Part shown: positions 46,438-55,685 of the stretch, piece by piece
Position numbering within the stretch: position 1 is the first letter of the stretch
Layout of the letters: every line of letters starts with the position of its first letter
Assembly (NCBI GenBank): GCA_013823325.1
Contig: PNLY01000006.1
Location: 50,052-114,051, forward strand
Reading direction: 5' to 3'
DNA length: 64,000 nt
Origin: Methylobacterium sp.
Lineage (GTDB): Bacteria; Pseudomonadota; Alphaproteobacteria; Rhizobiales; Beijerinckiaceae
Made by a program: the position numbers and the translations under genes
Notes under the pieces: model-generated
Told to the model about the DNA's origin: nothing
The model's input: only the letters and a program-made list of their open reading frames with translations
Database searches by the model: none

Positions 46438-47581
46438 GGGTCAGTTCTCCTCCCGTTTCCGCCCTCTCTGCAAGCGCGAGGATCGCACTGGCGGGGACGA
46501 TGACGTTTCCTTCGAAGATGCGGCGCGCGGTGCGCACCAGGCTGGCTCGGGCCACCTGCCCGGCAGCATCGAGCGCAAGGTCGACCTGGATGGCGCCGCT
46601 CGGATGCTCGACCGTGACCAGCGATCCGGTCTCGGCGGCAAGCATCTCGGCGGCGACGCTGCCGGCGATACGGCTCGCCGCGGCGACGCAGAGCGCCCCG
46701 GTGACGGCATGGCTGCGATGGCAACGATCCGGGGTGAAATAGCGTGAGGTCAGGCTGCCGCCGTGACGCGCCGGCGAGAGCACACCGACCTTGGGAATGA
46801 CGCGTCCGGCGACATCGCCGAGGCCCATCCGGCGTCCGGCCTCGCGGCGAAGCTCTTCCAGGCGCGCCAGCACGGCAGCGTTGGCATCGAGCTCGGCCGG
46901 CGTCTCGTCGCCGGCGAGGTCGAGATCGCCGGCCCGCAGCAGCATCATCGGCGTGGCGTAGTCGACCAAGGTCACCGGGACGCCGTCGATCTCCTCGCAG
47001 GCGAAACCGGTCGGCAGCAGCGCGCCGGTCTTCGAGCCGATGGCTTCGAGAAAACCGAGCTTGATCGGGGCCGCCGTGCCGGCGACACCGTCGATCGCGG
47101 TGGCGCCGTCATAGGCGACGACGCCGCCCGGGGTCTGCACCGCCGCCTCGACCAGCGCGCCAGTGTTGCGGTTGTGGATGCGCACGATGGTTTCACCATC
47201 GACAGCCGGCACCAGGCCGGCCTCGATCGCGAAGGGACCGACGGCGGAGAGCATGTTGCCGCAGTTCGGGCTCAAATCGACATGAGCGCGCTCGACCGCG
47301 ACCTGGGCGAACAGATAATCGACATCGGCGTCGGGCCGGCTAGAGCGGCTGACGATCGCGACCTTGCTGGTCAGCGAGTTGCCGCCGCCGAGCCCGTCGA
47401 GCTGCAGCATGTGCGGCGAGCCCATCGCCGCGAGCAGGACCCGGTCGCGCGCCGCCGGATCGGCCGGCAGGTCGCGCTCCAGGAAGAACGGGCCGCGTGA
47501 GGTGCCGCCGCGCATCAGCACGCAGGGGATGCGCACGGCCTGGGCAAGCGGAAGCTGGAAGGGAGCGGACAAGGGCGTCAC
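46370..47581 (-). CDS. PrpF family protein (4-oxalomesaconate tautomerase / aconitate isomerase-like)
   Basis: About 403 residues of the diaminopimelate-epimerase-like fold. RIPCVLMRGGTSRGPFFLERDLP opens the domain. GGGNSLTSKVAIV, 'VDLSPNCGNMLSAVGPFAIEAGLV' with the active-site Cys, and KVGVLSPARHGGSLTSRYFTPDRCHRSHAVTGALCVAAA with the second Cys are family motifs. PrpF-type enzymes isomerise double bonds in aconitate or oxalomesaconate. I chose the GTG at 47581; the longer frame to 47725 would run into the LysR gene, and no ATG or clear ribosome site is available. A Bug protein gene overlaps its end. Confidence 0.82.
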   Translation of the reverse strand: MTPLSAPFQLPLAQAVRIPCVLMRGGTSRGPFFLERDLPADPAARDRVLLAAMGSPHMLQLDGLGGGNSLTSKVAIVSRSSRPDADVDYLFAQVAVERAHVDLSPNCGNMLSAVGPFAIEAGLVPAVDGETIVRIHNRNTGALVEAAVQTPGGVVAYDGATAIDGVAGTAAPIKLGFLEAIGSKTGALLPTGFACEEIDGVPVTLVDYATPMMLLRAGDLDLAGDETPAELDANAAVLARLEELRREAGRRMGLGDVAGRVIPKVGVLSPARHGGSLTSRYFTPDRCHRSHAVTGALCVAAASRIAGSVAAEMLAAETGSLVTVEHPSGAIQVDLALDAAGQVARASLVRTARRIFEGNVIVPASAILALAERAETGGELTHDDHAPPSLQPDHGHPGQHLPA

Positions 47582-47656
47582 CCGATTTGGCGATGCCCTT
47601 TCTTCCCAAATCGAATAACTGCTGTGAAATGCAGAGATCGGGGTTATTGATACGTC

Positions 47657-48571
47657 ATGAGCATCAATTTCGAAGCCCTTGATCTGCGCGCCTTCATCTC
47701 GGTCGTCGAACTCGGCGGCTTCCACCGCGCCGCCGAAGCGCTGAACATGTCGCAGCCGGCGCTGAGCCGCCGCATTCAGCGGCTGGAAGCCGCGGTCGGG
47801 GCGGCCCTGCTGGAGCGGACGACGCGCCGGGTCGCACTCACCATGGTCGGGCGCGAGATGCTGCCGCTGGTGCGGCGCATGCTCGACGAGTTCGACTCAT
47901 CGATCTTCGCCATGCGCGATCTCGGCAGCCGCCGCGCCGGGCTGATCGCGCTCGCCTGCGTGCCCACGGCCGCCTTCTACTTCCTGCCCTCGGTGATCGC
48001 GCGCTTCCAGGCGCAGTACCCGAACATCCGCTTCCGCATCCTCGACCTCTCGGCCAATGACGGACTGGAGGCGGTGGCGCGCGGCGAGGTCGAATTCGGC
48101 ATCAACCTGATCGGCGGCTCCGATGCCGAGCTGACCTTCGAGCCACTGATCGACGATCCCTTCGTGCTCGCCTGCCGGCACGATCATGCGCTGGCGCAGA
48201 AATCATCGCTGGGCTGGGCCGATCTCGAAGGCCATCCGCTGGTCACCGTCAGCCGCAGCAGCGGGAACCGCGCCATCCTCGATGCGGCTTTGGTCAAGAT
48301 CGGCGTCAGGCTCGACTGGTCGTTCGAGGTGACGCACCTCTCGACCTCGCTCGGGCTGGTCGAGGCGGGCCTCGGCATATCTGTGCTGCCGAAGCTGGCG
48401 ACGCCGGGCGCGGACCACCCGATCATCGTGACGCGGCCGATCCGCCATCCCGAAGTCTCGCGCACGATCGGCGTGGTCCGGCGCCGCGGCGTCAAGCTGG
48501 CGCCGGCGGCGGAGCGCTTCCTCGAGATGCTGCTCGGAACCTGGCGCGGGCCTTTGCCTACTCCGCAGTGA
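47657..48571 (+). CDS. LysR family transcriptional regulator
   Basis: A 304-residue regulator. The N-terminal winged helix (about 4-65) reads LDLRAFISVVELGGFHRAAEALNMSQPALSRRIQRLEAAVGAALLERTTRRVALT. The effector domain (about 92-295) begins IALACVPTAAFYFLPSVIARFQAQYPNIRFRI. It is divergent from the PrpF-like/Bug operon with a 75-base gap, the standard arrangement for LysR control of a neighbouring operon, and probably responds to the compound that operon takes up or converts. Confidence 0.92.
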   Translation: MSINFEALDLRAFISVVELGGFHRAAEALNMSQPALSRRIQRLEAAVGAALLERTTRRVALTMVGREMLPLVRRMLDEFDSSIFAMRDLGSRRAGLIALACVPTAAFYFLPSVIARFQAQYPNIRFRILDLSANDGLEAVARGEVEFGINLIGGSDAELTFEPLIDDPFVLACRHDHALAQKSSLGWADLEGHPLVTVSRSSGNRAILDAALVKIGVRLDWSFEVTHLSTSLGLVEAGLGISVLPKLATPGADHPIIVTRPIRHPEVSRTIGVVRRRGVKLAPAAERFLEMLLGTWRGPLPTPQ

Positions 48572-48574
48572 AGC

Positions 48575-49372
48575 TCAGCCGAAGACCCAGAGCCCGGCGA
48601 GGCCGGCCGAGCCGACGATGATCCGCCACCAGGCGAAGGGCGTGAAGCCGCGCTTCGAGACGAAATCGAGGAAGCTGCGGACGACGATCAGCGCCGAGAT
48701 GAAGGCGGTGACGAAGCCGATGCCGATCAGCGCGACATCATTCGTCGTCAGCTCCTTGTAGTTCTTGAGGAGATCATAGGCGAAGGCGCCGGCCATGGTC
48801 GGCATCGCCAGGAAGAAGGAGAACTCGGCAGCAGCCCGCTTGTCGGCGCCGAGCAGCATGGCGCCGACGATGGTCGAGCCGGAACGCGACACGCCGGGCA
48901 CCATCGCGAGGCACTGGATGAAGCCGATCTTGAGATACATCGGCAGCGGGAATTTGGTGGCGTCGTGATGCTTCACCTCGAGCTCAAGCTCGTCGATGAC
49001 AAGGAGGACGAGGCCGCCGGCGATCAGCGTGCAGCAGACCAGGAAGGGGTTGAACAGCACGCCTTTGATGAAGCCATGCGCGAGCGCGCCGATCATCGCC
49101 GCCGGCAGGAAAGCGACGAGCACGCCGATAACGAAGCGCCGCGCGGACGGGTCGGTTCGCAAGCGCAGGGCGATATCGAGCAAGCGGCGGAAATAGACCA
49201 GCAGGATCGCCAGGATTGCTCCGAGCTGGACCAGGATCTCGAAGGCCTTGCCCTTCGATTCGAAGCCGAGGAAATGCCCGAGCAACAACAAATGGCCGGT
49301 CGAGGACACCGGCAGGAATTCGGTCAGCCCCTCGACCACGCCGAGCACGGCGGCGACAAGAAGGTCATGCAT
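48575..49372 (-). CDS. uppP: Undecaprenyl-diphosphatase UppP (BacA)
   Basis: A 265-residue inner-membrane enzyme with about eight membrane segments. The two catalytic motifs are present: [17 protein letters not shown] near residues 17-33 and [33 protein letters not shown] near 165-195. It recycles the lipid carrier for peptidoglycan and O-antigen by removing one phosphate from undecaprenyl diphosphate. AAGGACCCTCCC precedes the start at 49372, where the invariant short N-terminus begins ([15 protein letters not shown]). It stands alone, divergent from the next GST gene. Confidence 0.95.
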   Translation of the reverse strand: MHDLLVAAVLGVVEGLTEFLPVSSTGHLLLLGHFLGFESKGKAFEILVQLGAILAILLVYFRRLLDIALRLRTDPSARRFVIGVLVAFLPAAMIGALAHGFIKGVLFNPFLVCCTLIAGGLVLLVIDELELEVKHHDATKFPLPMYLKIGFIQCLAMVPGVSRSGSTIVGAMLLGADKRAAAEFSFFLAMPTMAGAFAYDLLKNYKELTTNDVALIGIGFVTAFISALIVVRSFLDFVSKRGFTPFAWWRIIVGSAGLAGLWVFG

Positions 49373-49611
49373 GGGAGGGTCCTTCCGAGCCTTGCGAGTG
49401 CGGCGCAACAAAAGCGTGCCGAACGCGTTAAAGCTATCGCGCAGGGTCTTTGCAAATTGGTTACCAGATCGGCAAGGATTTCCGAGCAATCCGCCACTTC
49501 ACCCGGTCCCGGGTTGTGAGGCTTAGCCGGCAGGCCTATACGGGGGCGCTCTATCGCGCTGCATCACGCGCCGGCCTACCTCATCCTAACCGTCCTCAGT
49601 TCCAGCAATCG

Positions 49612-50304
49612 ATGGCCACGCTTCACCATTATCCGCTCTGTCCGCATTCGCGTTTCATCCGGCTCGCACTCGGCGAGTTCGGCCTCGATGCCACGCTGGT
49701 CGAAGAGCGCGTCTGGGAACGGCGGCGCGAGTTCCTCGAGCTCAATCCGGCCGGGACGACGCCGGTGCTGCGCGAAGATAGCGGCCTGGTCGTGCCCGGC
49801 CCCGGGCCGATCGCCGAATATCTCGACGAGACCCGCGGGCTTGCGCTGGCCGAGCGCCGCCTCCTGCCGGAAGGCCCGGGCGGGCGGATCGAGGTGCGCC
49901 GGCTGCTCGACTGGTTCAACATCAAGTTCAACGAAGAGATCACCGCTCCGCTCGTGCTGGAGAAGGTGATGAAGCGCTTCATGAGCCGCGACGAGGGCGG
50001 CGGCCCGCCGGAGATGAGCGCGATCCGCGCGGCGCGCGGCAATGTGCGCTATCATCTGCGCTACATCGCCTGGCTGACGGCGAAACGGAACTGGCTCGCC
50101 GGCGATAATCTGAGCTATGCCGATCTCGCCGCGGCGGCGCATCTCTCCTGCGTCGACTATCTCGGCGACGTACCCTGGGACGAGGACGAGGCTGCCCGCG
50201 CATGGTATGCGAGGATCAAGTCCAGACCGAGCTTCCGGCCGCTGCTGAGCGACCGGATTCCCGGCATGGCGCCCTCGGCCCATTACGACGACCTGGACTT
50301 CTGA
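49612..50304 (+). CDS. Glutathione S-transferase family protein
   Basis: A 230-residue protein with a thioredoxin-fold N-terminal domain ([30 protein letters not shown]; the CPHS motif occupies the catalytic loop) and [21 protein letters not shown] for glutathione contact. The helical C-terminal domain has [30 protein letters not shown] with the N-capping Asp. The Cys-Pro-His-Ser loop suggests thiol chemistry similar to beta/omega GSTs. The start at 49612 is the family start. The end of this gene overlaps queG, so the two are co-transcribed. Confidence 0.87.
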   Translation: MATLHHYPLCPHSRFIRLALGEFGLDATLVEERVWERRREFLELNPAGTTPVLREDSGLVVPGPGPIAEYLDETRGLALAERRLLPEGPGGRIEVRRLLDWFNIKFNEEITAPLVLEKVMKRFMSRDEGGGPPEMSAIRAARGNVRYHLRYIAWLTAKRNWLAGDNLSYADLAAAAHLSCVDYLGDVPWDEDEAARAWYARIKSRPSFRPLLSDRIPGMAPSAHYDDLDF

Positions 50305-51440
50305 GCCCCGACAAGCTCAAGGCCGCGATCGCCACGCGCGCCAAGGCCGAAGGCTTCTCGGTGATGCGCGTGGCCAGCGTCGATGCCATTCCCGAAGCGC
50401 CGGCACGCCTCGCCGGCTGGCTTGATGCCGGCCATCACGGCGACATGACCTGGCTGACCGAGCGCACGGCCGAGCGCGCCGATCCTGCGACCCTGTGGCC
50501 GGCGGCGCGCTCCGTGGTCATGCTCGGCATGAGCTACGCGGGAGAAGGCGATCCGCTCGCCGTCCTCGAACAGCGCGACCGCGGCGCGATCTCGCTCTAT
50601 GCCCGCCGGCGCGACTATCACGACGTGATCAAGGGCAAGCTGAAGAGCGTCGCCTCGGTGCTGGCGGCGCGGGGCGAGGCCGAGGTCAAGGTCTTCGTCG
50701 ACACCGCCCCGGTGATGGAAAAGCCCCTGGCGCAGGCGGCCGGCCTCGGCTGGCAGGGCAAGCAGACCGTGCTGGTCTCGCGCCGGCATGGCGCCTGGCT
50801 CTTCCTCGGGGCGATCTACACCTCGGCCGAACTGCCGCCGGACGCGCCCGAACGCGACCATTGCGGCTCCTGCACGCGCTGCCTCGACATCTGCCCGACC
50901 AAGGCCTTTCCGGCGCCCTATCAGCTCGATTCGCGCCGCTGCATCGCCTATCTCACCATCGAGCACCAAGGCCATATCGACGCCGAATTCCGCGCCGGGA
51001 TCGGCAACCGCGTCTTCGGCTGCGACGATTGCCTCGCCGTCTGCCCCTGGAACAAGTTCGCGGAAGCCTCGCACGAGGCGCGCCTGGCGCTGAAGAGCGA
51101 GCTCGACGCGCTGCCGCTGGCCGATCTCGCTGCGCTGGATGACGCCGCCTTCCGGATGCTCTTCGCCGGCACGCCGGTGAAGCGCACCGGCCGCGACCGC
51201 TTCATCCGCAACGTGCTGATCGCGATCGGCAATAGCGGCGATCCGGCATTGGCCGCGAGCGCCGAGGCTCTGCTCGACGACCCCGCGCCCTTGGTGAGAG
51301 CCATGGCCGCCTGGGCGCTTTGGCAACTCGCGCCTGACCGTGCCGCTGACCTCGCGCCGGCAAGGCTCGCGCAGGAAACAGATCCCGACGTCAGGGCCGA
51401 ATGGACTCAGCCTTCGCCAAACCAACTGGAACCCGCATGA
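50301..51440 (+). CDS. queG: Epoxyqueuosine reductase QueG
   Basis: A protein of about 379 residues that makes the last step of queuosine synthesis on tRNA using cobalamin and two 4Fe-4S clusters. Cluster motifs are [17 protein letters not shown] and [37 protein letters not shown] carries the catalytic Asp region, and a C-terminal HEAT-like stretch is present. Start choice is difficult: homology suggests translation begins at [19 protein letters not shown], where only a CTG exists (50301), overlapping the GST stop as CTGA. The nearest ATG is 50202, 103 bases inside the GST gene. Function is secure, the N-terminus is not. Confidence 0.9.
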   Translation: MSPDKLKAAIATRAKAEGFSVMRVASVDAIPEAPARLAGWLDAGHHGDMTWLTERTAERADPATLWPAARSVVMLGMSYAGEGDPLAVLEQRDRGAISLYARRRDYHDVIKGKLKSVASVLAARGEAEVKVFVDTAPVMEKPLAQAAGLGWQGKQTVLVSRRHGAWLFLGAIYTSAELPPDAPERDHCGSCTRCLDICPTKAFPAPYQLDSRRCIAYLTIEHQGHIDAEFRAGIGNRVFGCDDCLAVCPWNKFAEASHEARLALKSELDALPLADLAALDDAAFRMLFAGTPVKRTGRDRFIRNVLIAIGNSGDPALAASAEALLDDPAPLVRAMAAWALWQLAPDRAADLAPARLAQETDPDVRAEWTQPSPNQLEPA

Positions 51441-52303
51441 AGCTCGTCATCTTCGGCCTCGGCTATTCCGCCGGGTTCTTCGCGCGCGCCGCTTTGGCGA
51501 AGGGCTGGGAGGTCACCGGCACGGTGCGCTCGGCCGAGAAGGCGGGCGAACTCAGCAAACAAGGGCTGCATACACTGGTCTTCGGCGGCTTCGCGGTGTC
51601 GACGCCACTCGCCAAGCTCGTTGCGGATGCAGACGCGGTACTGGTCTCGGCCCAGCCCGACGAGAACGGCGATCCCGTGCTCGGCGCGCTCGCCGACAAG
51701 CTAGCGGCGGCCGAGAAGCTGCGCTGGATCGGCTATCTCTCGACCATCGGCGTCTATGGCGACCATGGCGGCGCCTGGATCGATGAGGCCGCCGAGTGCC
51801 GTCCGACCAGCCGACGCTCGCGGCAGCGTCTGGAGATCGAGCAGGACTGGCTCGCCTTCGGCGAGCGCAGCGACAAGCCGGTGCAGATCTTCCGCCTCTC
51901 CGGCATTTACGGCCCCGGCCGCAACCCGATCACCAAATTGCGGGCCGGCGCCGCCAACCGGCTGGTCAAGCCCGGCCAGGTCTTCAACCGCATCCATGTC
52001 GACGATATCGCCGGCGTCCTGATGGCCTCGATCGAAAAACCGCGCGCGGGTGCGCTCTACAACGTCACCGATGACGAGCCGGCGCCGCCGCAGGACGTCG
52101 TCAGCTTCGCCGCAGAGGTGTCCGGCCTCACGCCGCCGCCGGAGACGCCGTTCGACCCCGCCAAGCTCTCGCCGATGGCCGCGAGCTTCTATGGCGAGAA
52201 CAAGCGCGTCTCGAACGCGCTGGTGAAGCGCGAACTCGGCTATGCCTTCCGCTATCCGGAGTACCGGCAGGCGCTGCGCGACCTCGCCGCGGCGGGCGAA
52301 TAG
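51437..52303 (+). CDS. NAD-dependent epimerase/dehydratase-like SDR protein
   Basis: A 288-residue extended/atypical SDR. The glycine motif is compact, [20 protein letters not shown] (G-x-G-x-x-A-x-x-x), followed by '[14 protein letters not shown]'. '[18 protein letters not shown]' shows the Tyr region, and '[18 protein letters not shown]' and '[17 protein letters not shown]' are typical of YeeZ-like proteins. Substrate unknown. Its start overlaps the queG stop (ATGA), so GST, queG and this gene form one operon, a common grouping in alphaproteobacteria. Confidence 0.87.
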   Translation: MKLVIFGLGYSAGFFARAALAKGWEVTGTVRSAEKAGELSKQGLHTLVFGGFAVSTPLAKLVADADAVLVSAQPDENGDPVLGALADKLAAAEKLRWIGYLSTIGVYGDHGGAWIDEAAECRPTSRRSRQRLEIEQDWLAFGERSDKPVQIFRLSGIYGPGRNPITKLRAGAANRLVKPGQVFNRIHVDDIAGVLMASIEKPRAGALYNVTDDEPAPPQDVVSFAAEVSGLTPPPETPFDPAKLSPMAASFYGENKRVSNALVKRELGYAFRYPEYRQALRDLAAAGE

Positions 52304-52321
52304 CCGAAGCCGACCGTTTTC

Positions 52322-52391
52322 GTCATTGCGAGCGCAGCGAAGCAATCCAGAGGGACTTGCTCTGCCCCCTGGATTGCTTCGTCGCTATGAC
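52322..52391. repeat. Palindromic intergenic repeat, family A (shortened)
   Basis: GTCATTGCGAGCGCAGCGAAGCAATCC at the left shares all but one base with the left arm of 5357-5444 (shown there in part). The right arm GGATTGCTTCGTCGCTATGAC lacks 12 inner bases present in that copy. It lies between the convergent SDR and OlsB genes. Confidence 0.75.
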
Positions 52392-52399
52392 GGGAAGCG

Positions 52400-53356
52400 T
52401 CAGGCGGCGTAGCGGCCGGCGTCGCCGTCGAGATACTCGATATAGCGCCGGTCGATAGCGGCGACCGGCAGGATGACAAGGACGTCGGTGGTGCCGAACT
52501 GCTTGTCGATCACCGCGCCGGAGCCGAATCGGGCACCCAGGCGCAGATAGCCCTTCACCAGCGGCGGCAGGCATTTCAGCGCGAGCTTGGCATCGACCAT
52601 GCCGGCCGGCAGGCGATCCATCGCCACATGCCGATCGGGCTGGGCCACGACGCGCCATTCGCCCTGGGCGGTGGCGTGGTGATGGATGAAGCTGAGCGGC
52701 AGCGCCAGCAGATCGGGATCGACGCCGTCGAAGCTGGCGCAACCGAACATCGCGTCGATGCGGTGATGGCGGCAATAGGCCCAGATGCCGTGCCAGAGCA
52801 GCTCGACCGTCTTCTTGGTGCGGTAGGGCTTCAGCACGCAGGAGCGGCCGAGCTCGAGGAAGCGCATGTCTGGGTGGCGTGCCAGCAGCGGCGCGATGTC
52901 GAATTCCGACTGGGTGTAAAAGCCGCCCAGCCTGGCGACGGCCTGCTCGCGCATCAGCCGGTAGGTGCCGACAACCTTCGGCTTGATCCCGCCGAAGCGG
53001 CCGCGCGCGGCGTGGTCGATCACCAGCAGATGATCGCAGACGGCATCGAACCGGTCGGCGTCACGCCGAAACATGCGCGAGACGACATCCGGCTTGGCCG
53101 ACATCTCCTGGTAGAACACGCGGTAGCGCAGGCGCTGCGCCCGCCAAATCTCGCGCGGGCCACGCGCCAGCCGGACCTCGAGCGTGCCCGAGCGGCCCAG
53201 CGTGCCGAAGAGGGCGTCAGGACCGGGAAAGGCGAAGCCGCCGAGCTGCTTGCCGGCGGCCAGCAGGTTCGACGGCGAAAAACGCTGCAACAGGGCCTGG
53301 CCAGCCAGCTTCTGCTTTGCCGGCTGACGGGAACCCTGAAAAACGTCGTGCGTCAT
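52400..53356 (-). CDS. olsB: GNAT family ornithine N-acyltransferase, OlsB type
   Basis: A 318-residue protein. The acyltransferase_5 domain spans about 65-290. LEVRLARGPREIWRAQRLRYRVFYQEM, FDAVCDHLLVIDH, VVGTYRLMREQAVARLGGFYTQSEFDI, LELGRSCVLKPYRTKKTVELLWHGIWAYC and MFGCASFDGVDPDLLALPLSF are all hallmark blocks of OlsB. OlsB attaches 3-hydroxyacyl chains to ornithine to make lyso-ornithine lipid, a phosphorus-free membrane lipid. OlsA, which completes the lipid, is not nearby. The N-terminal 60 residues are variable. The start at 53356 is the best supported. Confidence 0.83.
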   Translation of the reverse strand: MTHDVFQGSRQPAKQKLAGQALLQRFSPSNLLAAGKQLGGFAFPGPDALFGTLGRSGTLEVRLARGPREIWRAQRLRYRVFYQEMSAKPDVVSRMFRRDADRFDAVCDHLLVIDHAARGRFGGIKPKVVGTYRLMREQAVARLGGFYTQSEFDIAPLLARHPDMRFLELGRSCVLKPYRTKKTVELLWHGIWAYCRHHRIDAMFGCASFDGVDPDLLALPLSFIHHHATAQGEWRVVAQPDRHVAMDRLPAGMVDAKLALKCLPPLVKGYLRLGARFGSGAVIDKQFGTTDVLVILPVAAIDRRYIEYLDGDAGRYAA

Positions 53357-53481
53357 AGACGGTCTGGCCCCTGCGATCTCGGATCGGCGCATGACAGCTC
53401 TGCGCCGACCGTCTTACGGGATCGCGACAAAACTACGTCACTGTGATGACGAAGCCAACCGCCTGTGGAGCGAAACCAGGC

Positions 53482-55578
53482 TCAGGCCGACAGCATCTGC
53501 CCCGTTCGCAGCTGCGAAAGCCGCTCGATCCAGCCGCGCAGCTGCTCGCGCGAGAGCGGCTTAGCCAGGCAATCATCCATTCCGGCGGCGAGCGCCTGGC
53601 GCCGATCCTCCTCCGCAGTGTTGGCGCTGACGGCGACGATCGGCAGCCGGGCGAGGCCTTGCGCCATCTCGGCCGCGCGGATTCGGCGGGCGACGGCAAG
53701 TCCGTCCAGCACGGGCATGCGGACATCGAGCAGGGCCAGATCGAAACCTTGCGACCTGCCGGAACGGGCCTCTTCGGCCAGGCGGACAGCCTCGCCGCCA
53801 TCACGCGCCCAGACCGCGATGCAACCGAGCCGCTCCAGCGTGCGGGTCAGCAGCAGCGCATTGATCTCGTTGTCCTCGGCGACGAGGACCCGCAAGCCGG
53901 AGACAGGCTGCTCTGCCGAGACGTCGTCGGCTGGCCCTGTCTCGGCTGCGTGTTGCAACCGCTCGACCGGGTCGAGCCGGACCTGCAGCGAGCGCGCTCT
54001 GACCGGCTTGACGAGGAAGCCGGTGAAGCCGGCAGCATAGGGCGAGCCGAAGCTGCGGCGCTCAGCCGGGGCCAGCATGATCACGATGTCGGCGACGCCG
54101 GCGCGCCGCGCCGCTGTCGCCACGGCCTGGACCTCACCGCCCGGAAGATCGCGGTCGATCAGCACGGCGGACGGAGCCGAATCGCCGGCGAGCGCTGCGA
54201 GAACCTGTGCGTGATCGCCGGCCCGCAGGACCTGCGCACCCGTCCGTTCGAGGCAGGCGGCGATATGGCCGGCGCTGAACGGCGCCGAGGATGCGACCAG
54301 GATACGCCGACCCAGCCAGTTCGGAGAGGCCGGGGGCACGATTTCTGCTGTGCCTGCTCGTAACGGCAGAACCAGCCGGAACAATGCGCCGCCCTCCGCG
54401 CGATTGCTGGCTTCGATCTCACCGCCCATGGCGCGGGCGAGCCGGCGGGCGATGGCGAGGCCAAGACCGGTACCGGCCTGGTCGCGATGGCCGGTCATGC
54501 CGCCCTGCTCGAACTCCTCGAAGATCGTCGCGAGGCGCTCGGCCGGAATGCCCGGCCCGGTATCGGCGATGGCGACGACGAACTGCTCGGCCGCGATGTC
54601 CGCCTCGATGCCGACACCGCCGGCTTGCGTGAACTTAACGGCATTGCCGACAAGATTGAGCAGGATCTGGCGCAGGCGCTCGGCATCGCCCACGAGCCGC
54701 CCCGGCAGGGCCAGCCCGAGCAAAGTCGAGATCTCGATGCCCTTGGCCTGGGCGCGCGGCGCCATCAGCTCGGTGACATCCTCGATCAGCGCCGCAGGAT
54801 CAAACGGCGCATCCGCGAGTTCGAGCTTGCCGGCCTCGACCTTGGCGAAGTCGAGGATATCGTCGACGAGGCCGAGCAGCGCCTCGCCTGAACTCCTGAG
54901 CGCCTTGACATAGGTTGCCTGCTCCGGGTCGAGCCTGGTGTCGCCGAGCAGGTCTGCCATCCCGAGGATGCCGTTGAGCGGGGTGCGGAACTCGTGGCTG
55001 ACGGTCGCCAGGAAGCGCGACTTGGCGGCGCTCGCCTCCTCGGCCCGGCTGCGCGCCTCCTCCAGCGCCTTTTCGGTGGCGATCCGCCCGCTGATCTCGC
55101 GGCCGACGCGCTGCAGCACGGTCTTTCCCGCAGCGACCGGAACGACCGTCTCGACCCAGGAGAGCCAGCGCTCGCCGCCGTCGATCTCGATGCATTCGTC
55201 GACGACGCGGGCGCCACCCGGTAGCGCCTGGGCTGGCCGGGCGCTGCGGACACGCGGCTGCTCGATGCTACCCACAGCCTCGGTCTCGCTCATCCCGATC
55301 AGCGCCGCATAGGCCGCGTTGGCGTAGACGATCCGGCCTTCGCTGCGGCGCACGATCAGGTCGCCCTGCGCCTCGATCAGGCTGCGATAGCGCTCCTCGC
55401 TGTCGGCAAGCACCCAGAGCCGGTCGCTCAGCTTCTCGACATCAGCCGTCAGCGCCCTCGCCTGCCGTGTGATCTCGCGCCGCTCCCGCAGCAGCCGGAT
55501 CGCGACGATGGCACAGGCGATCGCCACGGCCATGGCGGCGCAGGTCAGCAGGATCAGAGGGGACGGCAGCTCGATCAT
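53482..55578 (-). CDS. Hybrid sensor histidine kinase with two receiver domains, one degenerate
   Basis: A 698-residue membrane-anchored kinase. One membrane segment lies at 6-28, a PAS domain at about 60-165, HisKA with His195 in SRFLATVSHEFRTPLNG, HATPase at about 300-420, then two receivers. Receiver 1 (about 440-545) begins RILVASSAPFSAGH and lacks the N-terminal acidic pair, although LIDRDLPGG and FLVKPV remain, so it is probably not phosphorylated. Receiver 2 (about 570-690) is canonical: VAEDNEINALLL, LLDVRMPVLDG, CLAKPL. The start is the ATG at 55578. It stands alone with no response regulator beside it; the target is unknown. Confidence 0.9.
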   Translation of the reverse strand: MIELPSPLILLTCAAMAVAIACAIVAIRLLRERREITRQARALTADVEKLSDRLWVLADSEERYRSLIEAQGDLIVRRSEGRIVYANAAYAALIGMSETEAVGSIEQPRVRSARPAQALPGGARVVDECIEIDGGERWLSWVETVVPVAAGKTVLQRVGREISGRIATEKALEEARSRAEEASAAKSRFLATVSHEFRTPLNGILGMADLLGDTRLDPEQATYVKALRSSGEALLGLVDDILDFAKVEAGKLELADAPFDPAALIEDVTELMAPRAQAKGIEISTLLGLALPGRLVGDAERLRQILLNLVGNAVKFTQAGGVGIEADIAAEQFVVAIADTGPGIPAERLATIFEEFEQGGMTGHRDQAGTGLGLAIARRLARAMGGEIEASNRAEGGALFRLVLPLRAGTAEIVPPASPNWLGRRILVASSAPFSAGHIAACLERTGAQVLRAGDHAQVLAALAGDSAPSAVLIDRDLPGGEVQAVATAARRAGVADIVIMLAPAERRSFGSPYAAGFTGFLVKPVRARSLQVRLDPVERLQHAAETGPADDVSAEQPVSGLRVLVAEDNEINALLLTRTLERLGCIAVWARDGGEAVRLAEEARSGRSQGFDLALLDVRMPVLDGLAVARRIRAAEMAQGLARLPIVAVSANTAEEDRRQALAAGMDDCLAKPLSREQLRGWIERLSQLRTGQMLSA

Positions 55579-55685
55579 GCCAATCCATCTATCACGCCCC
55601 CCTTGAGAAAGGGTTCGTCCCACCGGCGAGGATGCCGGATGGTTTGAATGGTTTCGTTAACCTTTCATCAGGCTGGAATCCTTCA

